DNA of 23,307 nucleotides from Flavobacteriaceae bacterium (GCA_016763715.1 JAESTG010000114.1:1-23307), one strand, 5' to 3'. Counted from the first letter of the stretch, positions 7,575 through 16,470 are shown. The notes: a model not told the origin generated them from the sequence alone. A program made the numbers and translations.

Positions 7575-8867
7575 ATGAAAAATAACGCTCAAGGACATTC
7601 TTCTACTGTAGAGACAAACCCGGACTATTCCTTGTCTGGGCACTTTTACGCTATCGGGCTCAACTACAAAAAGGCAGATGCCGAAACTCGTGGACATTTC
7701 AGTGTTACTGAAACAGCTCAAAAGGCAATTTTACTTCAAGCTAAAAAAAATGAAATTCCATCTTTAAGTGTTATCTCAACCTGTAATCGCACTGAACTTT
7801 ATGGCATTGCCCAACACCCGCTTCAACTTATCGAACTGTTGTGCGAGCATACCCAAGGCACTGTCGAGGAATTTGAAAAAGTAGCATACGTTCATAAAAA
7901 CAATGACGCAGTATCACACCTTTTTAAGGTGGGTACTGGATTGGATAGTCAAATTTTAGGTGACTTCGAAATTATCAGTCAACTACGAAATGGTCTCCAT
8001 CGATCCAAAGAAATGGGAATGCTAAACGCCTATATGGAGCGTTTGGGAAATTCGGTGATTCAGGCTAGTAAACGAATTAAAAATAAAACCGAAATTTCTA
8101 CTGGTGTCACCTCAGTAAGTTTTGCCGCGGTGCAATATATAATGGCTCGTGTTCCTTTTGTTTCAGAAAAAAATATTACGCTTTTCGGAATTGGAAAAAT
8201 AGGCCGTAACACCTGCGAAAATCTAATAAAGCATACCAAAAATGAGCGCATCACACTTATAAACAGAACGAAAATAAAGGCTGAAGAAATTGCAGGTAAG
8301 TTTAACTTAGTAGTGAAGGATTACGCTAATATTGAAAGTGAGATTGCCAACAGTGACATTTTAATTGTTGCCACAGGCGCACAACAACCTACCATCAATA
8401 AAGAGTTACTTTATCTAAAAAAGCCATTACTCATTCTTGATCTTTCAATTCCTAGAGACGTAGCGTACAACGTAACCGAAAATGAACATGTCACTCTTAT
8501 TCATTTGGATGACCTTTCTCAGGTAACCGATAAAACGTTGGAACACCGTCAATCTCAAATTCCTTTAGCGAAGAAAATTATTGCCGATGTCAGCAAGGAT
8601 TTTAATGCTTGGGTCGAAAACCGAAAGTTTGCACCAACCATCAAGGCTTTAAAAACAAAACTTTCAGAAATAAAAGCAGGAGAAATTGACAATCAGCGAA
8701 ATAAAATTGCCAACTTTAATGAAGAACAGGCCGAAATTATTAGTGCTCGCATTATTCAGAAAATCACTACTCAATTTGCAAATCATTTGAAAAATGAAAA
8801 TGGTTCTGCTCATGAAAGTATTGCATTAATTCAAAAGGTATTCCAACTATCAAACAAAGATTTGTGA
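7575..8867 (+). CDS. hemA: Glutamyl-tRNA reductase
   Basis: Reduces the glutamate of Glu-tRNA(Glu) to glutamate-1-semialdehyde with NADPH, the first committed step of the C5 heme pathway. It has the catalytic Cys70 in VISTCNRTELYG, the family segment GTGLDSQILGDFEIISQLR, and the NADPH-binding LFGIGKIG. A C-terminal dimerisation helix follows. The frame is open further upstream to a TTG at 7527, but that region contains the promoter -7 element, so the ATG at 7575 is chosen. This gives 430 residues, normal for the family. The stop codon overlaps the hemC GTG by four bases. The partner GSA aminotransferase (hemL) is not in the window. HemA is the usual control point of the pathway, which fits its place beside the dyad and the regulator. 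Confidence 0.95.
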   Translation: MKNNAQGHSSTVETNPDYSLSGHFYAIGLNYKKADAETRGHFSVTETAQKAILLQAKKNEIPSLSVISTCNRTELYGIAQHPLQLIELLCEHTQGTVEEFEKVAYVHKNNDAVSHLFKVGTGLDSQILGDFEIISQLRNGLHRSKEMGMLNAYMERLGNSVIQASKRIKNKTEISTGVTSVSFAAVQYIMARVPFVSEKNITLFGIGKIGRNTCENLIKHTKNERITLINRTKIKAEEIAGKFNLVVKDYANIESEIANSDILIVATGAQQPTINKELLYLKKPLLILDLSIPRDVAYNVTENEHVTLIHLDDLSQVTDKTLEHRQSQIPLAKKIIADVSKDFNAWVENRKFAPTIKALKTKLSEIKAGEIDNQRNKIANFNEEQAEIISARIIQKITTQFANHLKNENGSAHESIALIQKVFQLSNKDL

Positions 8868-9775
8868 GCAAAATCATTAGGATAGGAACTCGTGACAGCC
8901 AACTTGCTCTTTGGCAGGCCAATACCGTAAAAAATAAGTTAGAAACACTTGGGTATAAAACTGAATTAATTCCTGTAAAATCTATGGGAGATCTCGTTTT
9001 AGACAAGCCTCTTTACGAGTTAGGTGTCACAGGAATTTTCACCAAAACATTAGACGTTGCCATGCTGAATGGTGATGTAGATATTGCGGTACACAGCATG
9101 AAAGACGTTCCCACGGCATTACCTACAGGTATCGTTCAAACAGCCGTCTTAGAAAGAGCATCCTCTCAAGATATTCTAGTCACCAAAGGCACACCAAACT
9201 TTGAAGACCCATGTGTTATCGCTACAGGCAGTCTACGAAGAAAATCGCAGTGGCTGCATCGTTATCCAAATCACCAAGTTGTAGGCTTGCGTGGTTATGT
9301 AAATACACGGCTTCAAAAGTTACAAGAAAACCCATGGCAGGGGGCCATTTTCGCAAAGGCAGGTTTAGACAGAATTCATGTTCTTCCTAAAAAATACATC
9401 TCCCTAGATTGGATGATTCCCGCACCCGCGCAAGGTGCGATGGTAGTAGTTGCTTTAGAAAAGGATAGTTACTGTAAAGAAGCTACGGTCCAGCTCAATG
9501 TTACGAATGCACAAGTTTGCACACATATAGAAAGAGAGTTTCTACGTGTTCTAGAAGGTGGATGTACGGCACCAATTGGAGCTATCGCATCCATAAACGG
9601 GAATGAAATTCATTTTAAAGGAGTTTTGTTTTCACTAGACGGTCAAGTTAAATTGGAAGTGGAACGCTCTATTAGTGTGGATGATTTTAATGGCTTCGGA
9701 AAAAAATGTGCCTTGCATTTATTGGATGCTGGTGGAAAAGAACTAATGACAGCCATAAAAGAAGAAATGTTGTGA
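8864..9775 (+). CDS. hemC: Porphobilinogen deaminase (hydroxymethylbilane synthase)
   Basis: Joins four porphobilinogen units into hydroxymethylbilane in the cytoplasm. The 303-residue protein has the start RIGTRDSQLALWQA, the catalytic aspartate in HSMKDVP (Asp81), and the cofactor-anchoring Cys234 in LEGGCTAPIGA, which carries the dipyrromethane. The start is GTG at 8864, overlapping the hemA TGA as GTGA, which implies coupled translation. One oddity: the conserved LRGNV loop, whose arginines bind the growing chain, reads LRGYV at residues 142-146, so Asn is replaced by Tyr. Other key residues look intact, so the enzyme is expected to work. Confidence 0.96.
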   Translation: MSKIIRIGTRDSQLALWQANTVKNKLETLGYKTELIPVKSMGDLVLDKPLYELGVTGIFTKTLDVAMLNGDVDIAVHSMKDVPTALPTGIVQTAVLERASSQDILVTKGTPNFEDPCVIATGSLRRKSQWLHRYPNHQVVGLRGYVNTRLQKLQENPWQGAIFAKAGLDRIHVLPKKYISLDWMIPAPAQGAMVVVALEKDSYCKEATVQLNVTNAQVCTHIEREFLRVLEGGCTAPIGAIASINGNEIHFKGVLFSLDGQVKLEVERSISVDDFNGFGKKCALHLLDAGGKELMTAIKEEML

Positions 9776-10479
9776 GCGCAAAGTCCATTCTTTCAACTAA
9801 AAGGCTATCGAAATCTCAAGAAGATATTTTGGTAAATGCAGGACTTTCATTTGAAACTTATAATGCTATCAAAATTTCGTTCATTGATTTTCAAGTCCCA
9901 AAAAACATTGATAATGCAATTTTCACCAGTCAAAACGGTGTCAACTCTTTCTTTCAACATAAAGGGGCATCCACCCATATAAAAGAGTGTTTCTGTGTAG
10001 GTGATAAAACAGAAATAGAACTGAAAGAAAATGGTCAAAATATAGTAAAAAAGAGCAGAAATGCATCTGAATTGGCTCATTTCATAGTAAATAATCACAA
10101 AAATGAATCATTTTACTACATCTGCGGAAGTCACCGAAGAAATGAAATTCCACAGCAGTTAAAAAATGAAAAAATATCAATTATTGAACTAAAAACATAC
10201 AGAACAGAGCTAAAACCTAAATATTTTGATCAAAAATGGAGCAAAATCATGTTTTTTAGTCCCACTGGTGTCGAGAGTTTTGTAGAAGGACAAAAAATTA
10301 CAGAAAATGGTGTTGTAGCAATGCCTAACTACTTTGCAGATACAACAGCTATTTGCATTGGAGACACCACCGCTGCAACCGCAAAAAAATATATACGCAA
10401 CGTGATTGTTGCAAATTCGACCACTGTGGAGAGTGTTATTGCCACAACGGTGAAAACAATGATGAATGACGAAAATTAA
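9772..10479 (+). CDS. hemD: Uroporphyrinogen-III synthase
   Basis: Closes hydroxymethylbilane to uroporphyrinogen III with inversion of ring D. The family is poorly conserved. The assignment rests on the N-terminal [11 protein letters not shown], on [13 protein letters not shown], on [11 protein letters not shown] in the second half, and on the gene order hemA-C-D-E. The open frame extends further upstream, but the GTG at 9772 overlaps the hemC stop as GTGA, exactly as hemC does with hemA, and gives a normal 235-residue protein. The 3' end overlaps hemE by 14 bases. Confidence 0.88.
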   Translation: MSAKSILSTKRLSKSQEDILVNAGLSFETYNAIKISFIDFQVPKNIDNAIFTSQNGVNSFFQHKGASTHIKECFCVGDKTEIELKENGQNIVKKSRNASELAHFIVNNHKNESFYYICGSHRRNEIPQQLKNEKISIIELKTYRTELKPKYFDQKWSKIMFFSPTGVESFVEGQKITENGVVAMPNYFADTTAICIGDTTAATAKKYIRNVIVANSTTVESVIATTVKTMMNDEN

Positions 10480-11503
10480 AAACGATTTATTTCTACGTGC
10501 ACTTAAAGGAGAAACGGTAACTCGCCCTCCCGTATGGATGATGCGTCAAGCAGGCCGCTATTTACCAGAGTTTCTGGAAATCAAAGCCAAGTACGGTTTC
10601 TTTACAAGGTGTCAAACTCCTGAACTTGCTAGCGAAATTACCGTACAACCCATTAGAAGATATGGGATGGATGCCGCTATCTTATTCAGTGATATTTTAG
10701 TGATTCCTCAAGCCATGAACATCGAAGTGGAAATGAAACCAGACATTGGTCCTTGGCTTCCTAACCCAATTAGATCGCACAAAGATTTAGATTCAGTCAT
10801 TGTACCAGACATTCAGGATACTTTGGGCTATGTGATGGACGCCATAAAAATGACCAAGGAAAAGTTAAACGATGAAATTCCGCTCATTGGTTTTGCGGGT
10901 AGCCCCTGGACCATCCTTTGCTATTGTGTACAGGGACAGGGCAGTAAAAACTTCGATAAGGCAAAACAATTTTGTTTTACCCAACCATTGGCCGCACATG
11001 AATTACTTCAAAAAATTACCGATACAACTATCGCTTACCTGAAAGAAAAAGTAAATGCGGGAGTGAATGCGGTGCAAGTTTTCGATAGCTGGGGTGGTAT
11101 GCTTTCTCCTGTAGACTATCAAGAATTTAGTTGGCAATACATTCAGCAAATTATTGACGCCTTAAAAGAAGATGCTCCTGTCATTGCTTTCGGGAAAGGT
11201 TGTTGGTTTGCCCTAGATACTATGGCAAAAAGTGGTGCTGCGGCATTAGGGATAGATTGGACTTGTTCGGCAAAAAATGCACGATACTTATCGGGAGGTA
11301 AGATTACTTTACAAGGAAATTTTGATCCCACTCGTTTGTTTAGCCCTCCTTCAGAAATTAAAAAAATGGTAACTCAAATGATCAACGAGTTTGGGAAAGA
11401 CAGATATATCGTAAATTTAGGTCACGGTATTTTACCAAATATTCCATTAGAAAATGCAGAGGCCTTTATTGACGCCGTAAAAGAATACAGCGTTACATCA
11501 TGA
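10466..11503 (+). CDS. hemE: Uroporphyrinogen decarboxylase
   Basis: Removes four carboxyl groups from the acetate side chains of uroporphyrinogen III to give coproporphyrinogen III, with no cofactor, in the cytoplasm. The signature [16 protein letters not shown] is at residues 21-36. The catalytic aspartate is Asp76 in LFSDIL and the conserved histidine is His320 in [11 protein letters not shown]. The 345-residue length is typical. The ATG lies inside the last codons of hemD and the stop overlaps the next gene as ATGA, so translation is probably coupled on both sides. Confidence 0.97.
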   Translation: MTKIKNDLFLRALKGETVTRPPVWMMRQAGRYLPEFLEIKAKYGFFTRCQTPELASEITVQPIRRYGMDAAILFSDILVIPQAMNIEVEMKPDIGPWLPNPIRSHKDLDSVIVPDIQDTLGYVMDAIKMTKEKLNDEIPLIGFAGSPWTILCYCVQGQGSKNFDKAKQFCFTQPLAAHELLQKITDTTIAYLKEKVNAGVNAVQVFDSWGGMLSPVDYQEFSWQYIQQIIDALKEDAPVIAFGKGCWFALDTMAKSGAAALGIDWTCSAKNARYLSGGKITLQGNFDPTRLFSPPSEIKKMVTQMINEFGKDRYIVNLGHGILPNIPLENAEAFIDAVKEYSVTS

Positions 11504-11988
11504 ACATTTGGAAGCGCATTAAGCAATTGAGTCTCGGTCAATTATTTAGATTGACAGTTGTATTTGTGCAAAGACCTTTGTTAATTATGCCAACGATACG
11601 AGCGACAAAACGAACCATGCATATTTGTGATACGATGTATGGCCGTACGCATCATAAAAATGGAAAAGCCAATGCCTTTCGTCATGCGCTATGGAATATT
11701 TTAATTTGTCAAAATTCGTTGAAAAGAACAAAAAATGTACAAAAAAGTGTCTTTTGGGCCGAAAAAATAACTCTTCTGTATGAAAAAGTAACAAAAAACG
11801 ATATTTTAGACCAGCAGATGGATTTACACAATAATAAACTTGGCCGACAATGGTTTAAAGAGAATATGTTCGAAAATGAAGCGAAAACTATCGATTTCAT
11901 TCAAAAATGCCTTCGAAAATCTAAAAAAATAACAAAAATTGAAGAAATAGAGAGTTTTGAAAACACATTGATATACATTTCAGAATAA
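11500..11988 (+). CDS. Conserved small protein with NAFRHALW and DLHNN motifs (DUF6973-like), function unknown
   Basis: A basic 162-residue protein whose ATG overlaps the hemE stop (ATGA), so it is translated with the heme enzymes. Two motifs stand out: [10 protein letters not shown] at about residues 57-66 and [10 protein letters not shown] at about 106-115. The paired Arg-His and Asp-x-His-Asn-Asn are the kind of polar residues that make a metal or catalytic site. The pair of motifs recalls a family I know as DUF6973, but I cannot verify the match here. The N-terminal 35 residues are amphipathic to hydrophobic, with no clear signal peptide. There is no known heme enzyme of this kind. Its location suggests a role linked to heme synthesis, or simple operon hitch-hiking. 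Confidence 0.8.
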   Translation: MNIWKRIKQLSLGQLFRLTVVFVQRPLLIMPTIRATKRTMHICDTMYGRTHHKNGKANAFRHALWNILICQNSLKRTKNVQKSVFWAEKITLLYEKVTKNDILDQQMDLHNNKLGRQWFKENMFENEAKTIDFIQKCLRKSKKITKIEEIESFENTLIYISE

Positions 11989-11995
11989 TATAGTT

Positions 11996-12766
11996 ATGTT
12001 CAAAAACATTTTTAGAGGAATTCGAGCGTATGGCGGATCCTTCCAGTTGATAAGCAAATTAGGCCTTTGGAAATATTTCGGAGTGCCAATGCTTATTAGC
12101 CTTTTGACTTTTGCCCTCGTAGGATTTTCGGCATATGGTCTTAGTGACAATATCGGCGGAATTATTGCCAAGACTTGGGTATGGGAATGGGGATCTGAAA
12201 CTTTCAGAACGATTAGTGATATCATAGGTGGAATTCTAGTCATTGCAATCGGTTTTATTTTATATAAACATATTATTATGGCTCTCAGCGCACCATTTAT
12301 GAGCCCTGTTTCTGAAAAAATAGAAGCACATTTATTAGGAGAAGTTCACCAACATCGTACCTCTAGTTTTAGTGCCCAACTTTGGAGGGGTATTAGAATT
12401 AACGTTCGAAACCTATGTATGGAATTGCTTTTTACCATTCCAATTCTACTTTTCAGTTTTATTCCTATCGTTAATATATTCACCACCATTTTACTTTTTC
12501 TAGTACAATCCTATTATGCAGGGTTTGGTAATATGGACTATACTTTGGAACGACATTTTAAGTATGATGATAGTCTCAAATTTGTCCGAAACCATAGTGG
12601 TATTGCGATGGGAAATGGGATTGTATTTATGGCAATGCTCTTTATTCCTGTAATTGGAATCATTTTAGTGCTTCCATTATCTGTAACGGCTTCCACTACT
12701 GAAACCGTTCGATTAATTCAAGAATCTAAACGGATGAATATTTCTGAAAAGAAAACGGGAAAATAG
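11996..12766 (+). CDS. EI24/CysZ-like integral membrane protein
   Basis: A 256-residue protein with about four hydrophobic segments or re-entrant loops (roughly residues 28-48, 76-98, 138-165 and 205-232). The layout and sequence fit the EI24 (CysZ-like) family, including the segment LSAPFMSPVSEKIEAHL after the second helix and YYAGFGNMDYTLERH before the last. CysZ members import sulfate, but the name is not transferable here, since no cysteine synthesis genes are nearby. It sits 7 bases after the DUF6973-like gene and 24 bases before hemF, inside the heme operon. A role in moving a tetrapyrrole or other substrate is speculative. The C-terminus is a short basic tail. Confidence 0.85.
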   Translation: MFKNIFRGIRAYGGSFQLISKLGLWKYFGVPMLISLLTFALVGFSAYGLSDNIGGIIAKTWVWEWGSETFRTISDIIGGILVIAIGFILYKHIIMALSAPFMSPVSEKIEAHLLGEVHQHRTSSFSAQLWRGIRINVRNLCMELLFTIPILLFSFIPIVNIFTTILLFLVQSYYAGFGNMDYTLERHFKYDDSLKFVRNHSGIAMGNGIVFMAMLFIPVIGIILVLPLSVTASTTETVRLIQESKRMNISEKKTGK

Positions 12767-12790
12767 AATCTTATTTTTTTAAGACCATTT

Positions 12791-13693
12791 ATGAAAGAAC
12801 AATTCGTATCCTATATTAAAACACTTCAAGACACCATTACAAGTGGCTTAGAGGCTATTGATGGAAAAGCTACATTTCAGGAAGATATTTGGAAACGTCC
12901 TGAAGGCGGCGGCGGTCGTACTCGAGTCATCGAAAACGGCGCCGTCTTCGAAAAAGGAGGTGTAAACATTAGTGAGGTACATGGTAAACTTCCTGAAAGC
13001 ATGCAGCAATATTTTGGGGTTACTGATGCTCATTTTTTTGCCTGCGGCTTAAGCTTAGTTTTGCACCCCACAAGCCCTATGGTTCCAACAGTGCATGCCA
13101 ATTGGCGATATTTTGAAATGTATGACACCGAGGGAAATATTGTAGACCAGTGGTTTGGTGGTGGTCAGGATTTGACTCCCTATTACTTATTTGAAGAAGA
13201 CGCACAACATTTTCATCAGGTTTGTAAAACAGCTTGCGATGCGCATGACCCGTTATTATACCCTAAGTATAAAGAACGGTGTGATTCGTATTTTTACAAC
13301 ACACATAGAGAGGAAGGCCGAGGTATTGGAGGATTATTTTTTGATTACTTGAAGAAATCAGATGAAATGTCGCTTCAACAATGGTATAATTTTGTTACTC
13401 AAGTAGGTGATAGCTTTTTAGATGCTTATGTCCCAATTGTGGAAAGAAGAAAAAACTTAACTTTTTCTGAAGCACAAAAAGAATGGCAGGAAATACGCAG
13501 AGGTCGCTATGTTGAATTTAACCTCGTCCATGATAAAGGAACTCTATTTGGGCTTAAAACAAATGGACGAATTGAAAGTATTTTAATGAGTTTACCTCCT
13601 CGGGTACAATGGAAATATAACCATCATCCAAAAGCTGGTAGCGAAGAGGAAAAACTAATTAAAGTATTAAGCAAACCAAAAAACTGGATATAA
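12791..13693 (+). CDS. hemF: Oxygen-dependent coproporphyrinogen III oxidase
   Basis: Converts coproporphyrinogen III to protoporphyrinogen IX by two oxidative decarboxylations that use O2, so the organism makes heme aerobically by the protoporphyrin route. The 300-residue protein has the family blocks GGGGRTRVIENGAVFEKGGV (residues 38-57), HPTSPMVPTVHANWRYFE with conserved histidines, THREEGRGIGGLFFDY, and RRGRYVEFNLVHDKGTLFG near the end. All are intact. It follows the EI24 gene by 24 bases with no terminator between, so it is probably in the same transcript. The oxygen-independent alternative (HemN) is not in the window. Confidence 0.97.
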   Translation: MKEQFVSYIKTLQDTITSGLEAIDGKATFQEDIWKRPEGGGGRTRVIENGAVFEKGGVNISEVHGKLPESMQQYFGVTDAHFFACGLSLVLHPTSPMVPTVHANWRYFEMYDTEGNIVDQWFGGGQDLTPYYLFEEDAQHFHQVCKTACDAHDPLLYPKYKERCDSYFYNTHREEGRGIGGLFFDYLKKSDEMSLQQWYNFVTQVGDSFLDAYVPIVERRKNLTFSEAQKEWQEIRRGRYVEFNLVHDKGTLFGLKTNGRIESILMSLPPRVQWKYNHHPKAGSEEEKLIKVLSKPKNWI

Positions 13694-13774
13694 TATGTGG
13701 GAATTTCCATCTTTTTCCATTGGTAGTGCTTACTATTAACATCGACAAATTTAGATTAGTTTAATTATATCATT

Positions 13775-14764
13775 ATGTACCCAATTAGAAGAAATAGACG
13801 ACTACGCAGCAATGAAGCCATTCGCAATTTGGTGCGTGAAACCATCATTACCCCAAACGATTTTTTAGTGCCCATTTTTGTGGTCGAAGGAAAAGGGATT
13901 AAAGCGGAAATTGCTTCCATGCCTAATTATTATCGCTATAGTTTGGATTTACTTTCTGTTGAAATAAAAGAGCTTTGGGCTTTGGGTCTCAAAAGTGTGC
14001 TTTTATTTGTAAAAGTGCCCGATAATTTGAAAGACAACAAAGGAACCGAAGCCATCAACCCAAATGGTTTAATGCAACGAGCTATAAAAACGGTAAAAGA
14101 GGCAGCCCCAGAGATGCTTGTAATGAGTGATGTGGCATTGGATCCCTATTCAAAATACGGTCATGATGGAATTGTTGAAAAAGGGAAAATTATAAACGAT
14201 GATACCCTAGATGTTTTAGCCGAAATGTCCCTCTCTCATGCAGAAGCTGGAGCCAATTTTGTAGCACCTAGCGATATGATGGATGGTCGCGTGGGTGTTA
14301 TTCGGGAGGCATTGGAAGATGATGGGTTTACCGATATTGGTATCATGAGTTATAGCGCTAAATATGCTTCTGCTTACTACGGACCATTTCGAGATGCTCT
14401 TGACTCTGCTCCTGTTAATCTAAAAAATATTCCGAAGGATAAAAAAACCTATCAAATGGATTTTGCCAATCGCGATGAGGCCATCAAAGTAGTTGAAATG
14501 GACATAGATGAAGGAGCCGATATTGTAATGGTTAAACCAGGATTGTGCTATTTGGATATCGTTCGGGAAATACGCAATGCTGTTGAAGTTCCCATTGCTG
14601 TGTATCAAGTAAGTGGCGAGTACGCCATGCTAAAAGCCGCAGCTGAAAAAGGTTGGCTGGATCACGATGCCGTAATGATGGAACAATTAATTGCGATTAA
14701 ACGTGCAGGCGCTCATATAATTGCATCTTATTTTGCCAGAGATGTGGTGAAACTAATTTCATAA
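13775..14764 (+). CDS. hemB: Porphobilinogen synthase (delta-aminolevulinate dehydratase), Mg-type
   Basis: Condenses two 5-aminolevulinate molecules to porphobilinogen in the cytoplasm. The 329-residue protein has both active-site lysines, Lys196 in SAKYASAYYGPF and Lys254 in VMVKPG. The metal site reads DVALDPYSKYGHDG (residues 119-132), with Ala and Asp in place of the three cysteines of zinc enzymes. It therefore belongs to the magnesium-dependent class without catalytic zinc. It lies 81 bases after hemF; no convincing promoter or terminator was found in that gap, so it is probably the distal gene of the hem operon. The exported DinB-like gene follows after 11 bases. Confidence 0.97.
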   Translation: MYPIRRNRRLRSNEAIRNLVRETIITPNDFLVPIFVVEGKGIKAEIASMPNYYRYSLDLLSVEIKELWALGLKSVLLFVKVPDNLKDNKGTEAINPNGLMQRAIKTVKEAAPEMLVMSDVALDPYSKYGHDGIVEKGKIINDDTLDVLAEMSLSHAEAGANFVAPSDMMDGRVGVIREALEDDGFTDIGIMSYSAKYASAYYGPFRDALDSAPVNLKNIPKDKKTYQMDFANRDEAIKVVEMDIDEGADIVMVKPGLCYLDIVREIRNAVEVPIAVYQVSGEYAMLKAAAEKGWLDHDAVMMEQLIAIKRAGAHIIASYFARDVVKLIS

Positions 14765-14775
14765 TTCTGAATAAA

Positions 14776-15282
14776 ATGAACAACAAAATTTTACTTTTTA
14801 CATTACTAATTTCGAGTACTATGTTTGCACAACAAGCCAATGTCAAAGATGCCTTTTTAGAAAAATGGGGAAATTCGAAAACATACCTCATCGAGATGGC
14901 CCAATTAATGCCAGAAGAGGATTACGATTTTAAACCTACCGAACGACAACGTAGTTTTGTTGAGCAATTAGAACATATTCAAGGAAATATGGATTGGTTG
15001 AGCACCAAATATTTCAACAGGGAAAAAGACAAATCAGAGGGTTTTCCTAGTAAAAAAGAAGAGATTATCGCTTCGTTAGAAAAAGCGTTTGATGCTGTAG
15101 ATAAAGCAGTAGCGGCTACTTCCAAAGAAGAACTAAAAGAAACTGTTAAATTTTTTGCAGGACCTAAGAGCAAACTTCAAATTTTAAATCTTTTATTGGA
15201 TCACGTTACGCATCACCGTGGGCAAATTATTGTGTATTTAAACCTAAAAAATGTGGAGCCTCCTCGTTATGTGGGTTGGTAG
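14776..15282 (+). CDS. Exported DinB-like protein
   Basis: A 168-residue protein with a signal peptide (hydrophobic residues 5-17, likely cut after the alanine in MFAQQ) and a four-helix DinB/YfiT-like domain. The three conserved metal-ligand histidines of the family are visible as EHIQGN at about residue 57 and DHVTHHRGQ near the C-terminus. Members of this superfamily include thiol transferases and hydrolases, often with a divalent metal. The name comes from a DNA-damage-induced gene and implies no DNA repair role. It starts 11 bases after hemB, so it shares the transcript. Export of a DinB protein is common in Bacteroidota but its substrate is unknown. The presence of a real signal peptide is the main clue to its place of action. 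Confidence 0.88.
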   Translation: MNNKILLFTLLISSTMFAQQANVKDAFLEKWGNSKTYLIEMAQLMPEEDYDFKPTERQRSFVEQLEHIQGNMDWLSTKYFNREKDKSEGFPSKKEEIIASLEKAFDAVDKAVAATSKEELKETVKFFAGPKSKLQILNLLLDHVTHHRGQIIVYLNLKNVEPPRYVGW

Positions 15283-15307
15283 CTTCAAGTATGATATGCA
15301 CGTTGGG

Positions 15308-15337
15308 TTTCGAATTAACTCACAAACTCTATTTTTG
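15308..15337 (+). promoter_or_regulatory. Putative promoter for the CNNM/CBS - ogt - serine hydrolase genes (TTTC - N18 - TATTTTTG)
   Basis: TATTTTTG at 15330-15337 is a perfect TAnnTTTG -7 element, with TTTC at 15308-15311, the same spacing and sequence as the hemA promoter. It lies 45 bases upstream of the ATG at 15382. It marks the start of a new transcription unit after the DinB-like gene. Confidence 0.55.
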
Positions 15338-15381
15338 AACTCAAGAATAAAAGCGTAATTTTAAACGTAAAATAGCTTTCA

Positions 15382-16470
15382 ATGACCATACTAATCGTTT
15401 ACGCGGTACTTTCCATTTTCTTTTCATTTTTGTGCTCTATTTTGGAAGCCACACTTTTAAGCTTTACACCCACCTACCTTAAGGTGAAATCTCAAGAAGG
15501 ACGGCGTTATGCACAAACCCTAACAGCTCTTAAAAAGGACATTGACCAACCTTTAATTGCCATTCTAACCATTAACACTGTCGCGCACACAGTTGGAGCG
15601 ATTATGGTTGGAGTTGAAGCAGAAAAACTCCCTTATAAAATAGATGTTTTAGGAGTGAACATTGTTGGAGTTGTATCGGCCGCGATGACACTTCTCATTT
15701 TAATTGTTTCTGAAATTATTCCGAAAACAATAGGAGCTACCTATTGGAAAAGGCTTGGTCCATTTACGGCCATTGCCTTAAAGGTAATTATCTGGCCATT
15801 AAAATATACAGGAATATTATGGTTACTTACTTTAACAACAAAACTTATTGGCAAGTCGGCTCACGTGAGTTCAATGAGTAGGGAAGAATTTATAGCTATT
15901 ACTAATACGGCAGAACAAGAAGGTGTTTTTGAACAAAGTGAAAGTACCCTTATTAAAAATTTACTTGCGTTTAAATTGGTCATGGCAAAAGACGTTATGA
16001 CTCCATTTCCAGTCGTCGAAATAGAGGATGAATCCAGCACTTTAGAACATTTTCATGAGCACCATAAAAATCTTAGATTTTCGCGGATACCAATCTATAA
16101 GGACAAAACTCATAATATCACTGGCTTTGTATTGAAAGATGAAATTTTAGAGGAAATAGTGGAGGATCGCGGCAGTAAGAAGTTAAGCGATATCCGACGA
16201 GACATTTTTGTAGTGGATGCACAGAAACCAATTCCTAAACTGTTCGAAGTTTTTATAAAGCAACGGGGGCATATTGCACTGGTGGTTGACGAATTTGGAA
16301 ACACCATTGGGATAGTAACTATGGAGGATATCATCGAGACCCTTTTAGGGCAAGAAATTATGGATGAGAGTGACACCATAGAAGATATGCAAGTGGTAGC
16401 AAGAAAGAATTGGGAGCAGCGTGCAAAACGCATGGGAATTCAAATACAAGACGAAAACGAAAAAGACTAA
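15382..16470 (+). CDS. CNNM (DUF21) and CBS-domain membrane protein, hemolysin C/CorC-like
   Basis: A 362-residue protein with an N-terminal DUF21/CNNM membrane domain of about four hydrophobic segments (residues 1-25, 55-80, 90-110 and 130-155), including the family motif SEIIPKTIGATYWKR. A pair of CBS domains follows (about residues 205-335), with MAKDVMTPFP opening the first and VVDEFGNTIGIVTMEDIIE in the second. Such proteins are linked to Mg2+ or other divalent cation homeostasis; the old name hemolysin is misleading. The C-terminal CorC_HlyC domain of longer members is absent, since the protein ends about 30 residues after the CBS pair. Its stop overlaps the ogt start (TAATG). Confidence 0.92.
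   Translation: MTILIVYAVLSIFFSFLCSILEATLLSFTPTYLKVKSQEGRRYAQTLTALKKDIDQPLIAILTINTVAHTVGAIMVGVEAEKLPYKIDVLGVNIVGVVSAAMTLLILIVSEIIPKTIGATYWKRLGPFTAIALKVIIWPLKYTGILWLLTLTTKLIGKSAHVSSMSREEFIAITNTAEQEGVFEQSESTLIKNLLAFKLVMAKDVMTPFPVVEIEDESSTLEHFHEHHKNLRFSRIPIYKDKTHNITGFVLKDEILEEIVEDRGSKKLSDIRRDIFVVDAQKPIPKLFEVFIKQRGHIALVVDEFGNTIGIVTMEDIIETLLGQEIMDESDTIEDMQVVARKNWEQRAKRMGIQIQDENEKD

Noticed and set aside
9706..9771. Longer 5' extension of hemD
   Set aside because: It lies wholly inside hemC. The GTG at 9772 with a GTGA overlap gives the expected protein length.
13698..13710. Short imperfect palindrome TGGGAATTTCCA upstream of hemB
   Set aside because: It is short, has a mismatch pair, and has no promoter element beside it, so chance is the simplest explanation.
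16110..16433. 107-codon open frame on the minus strand
   Set aside because: It is the reverse shadow of the CBS domains of the CNNM protein, and its composition is unlike a real protein.
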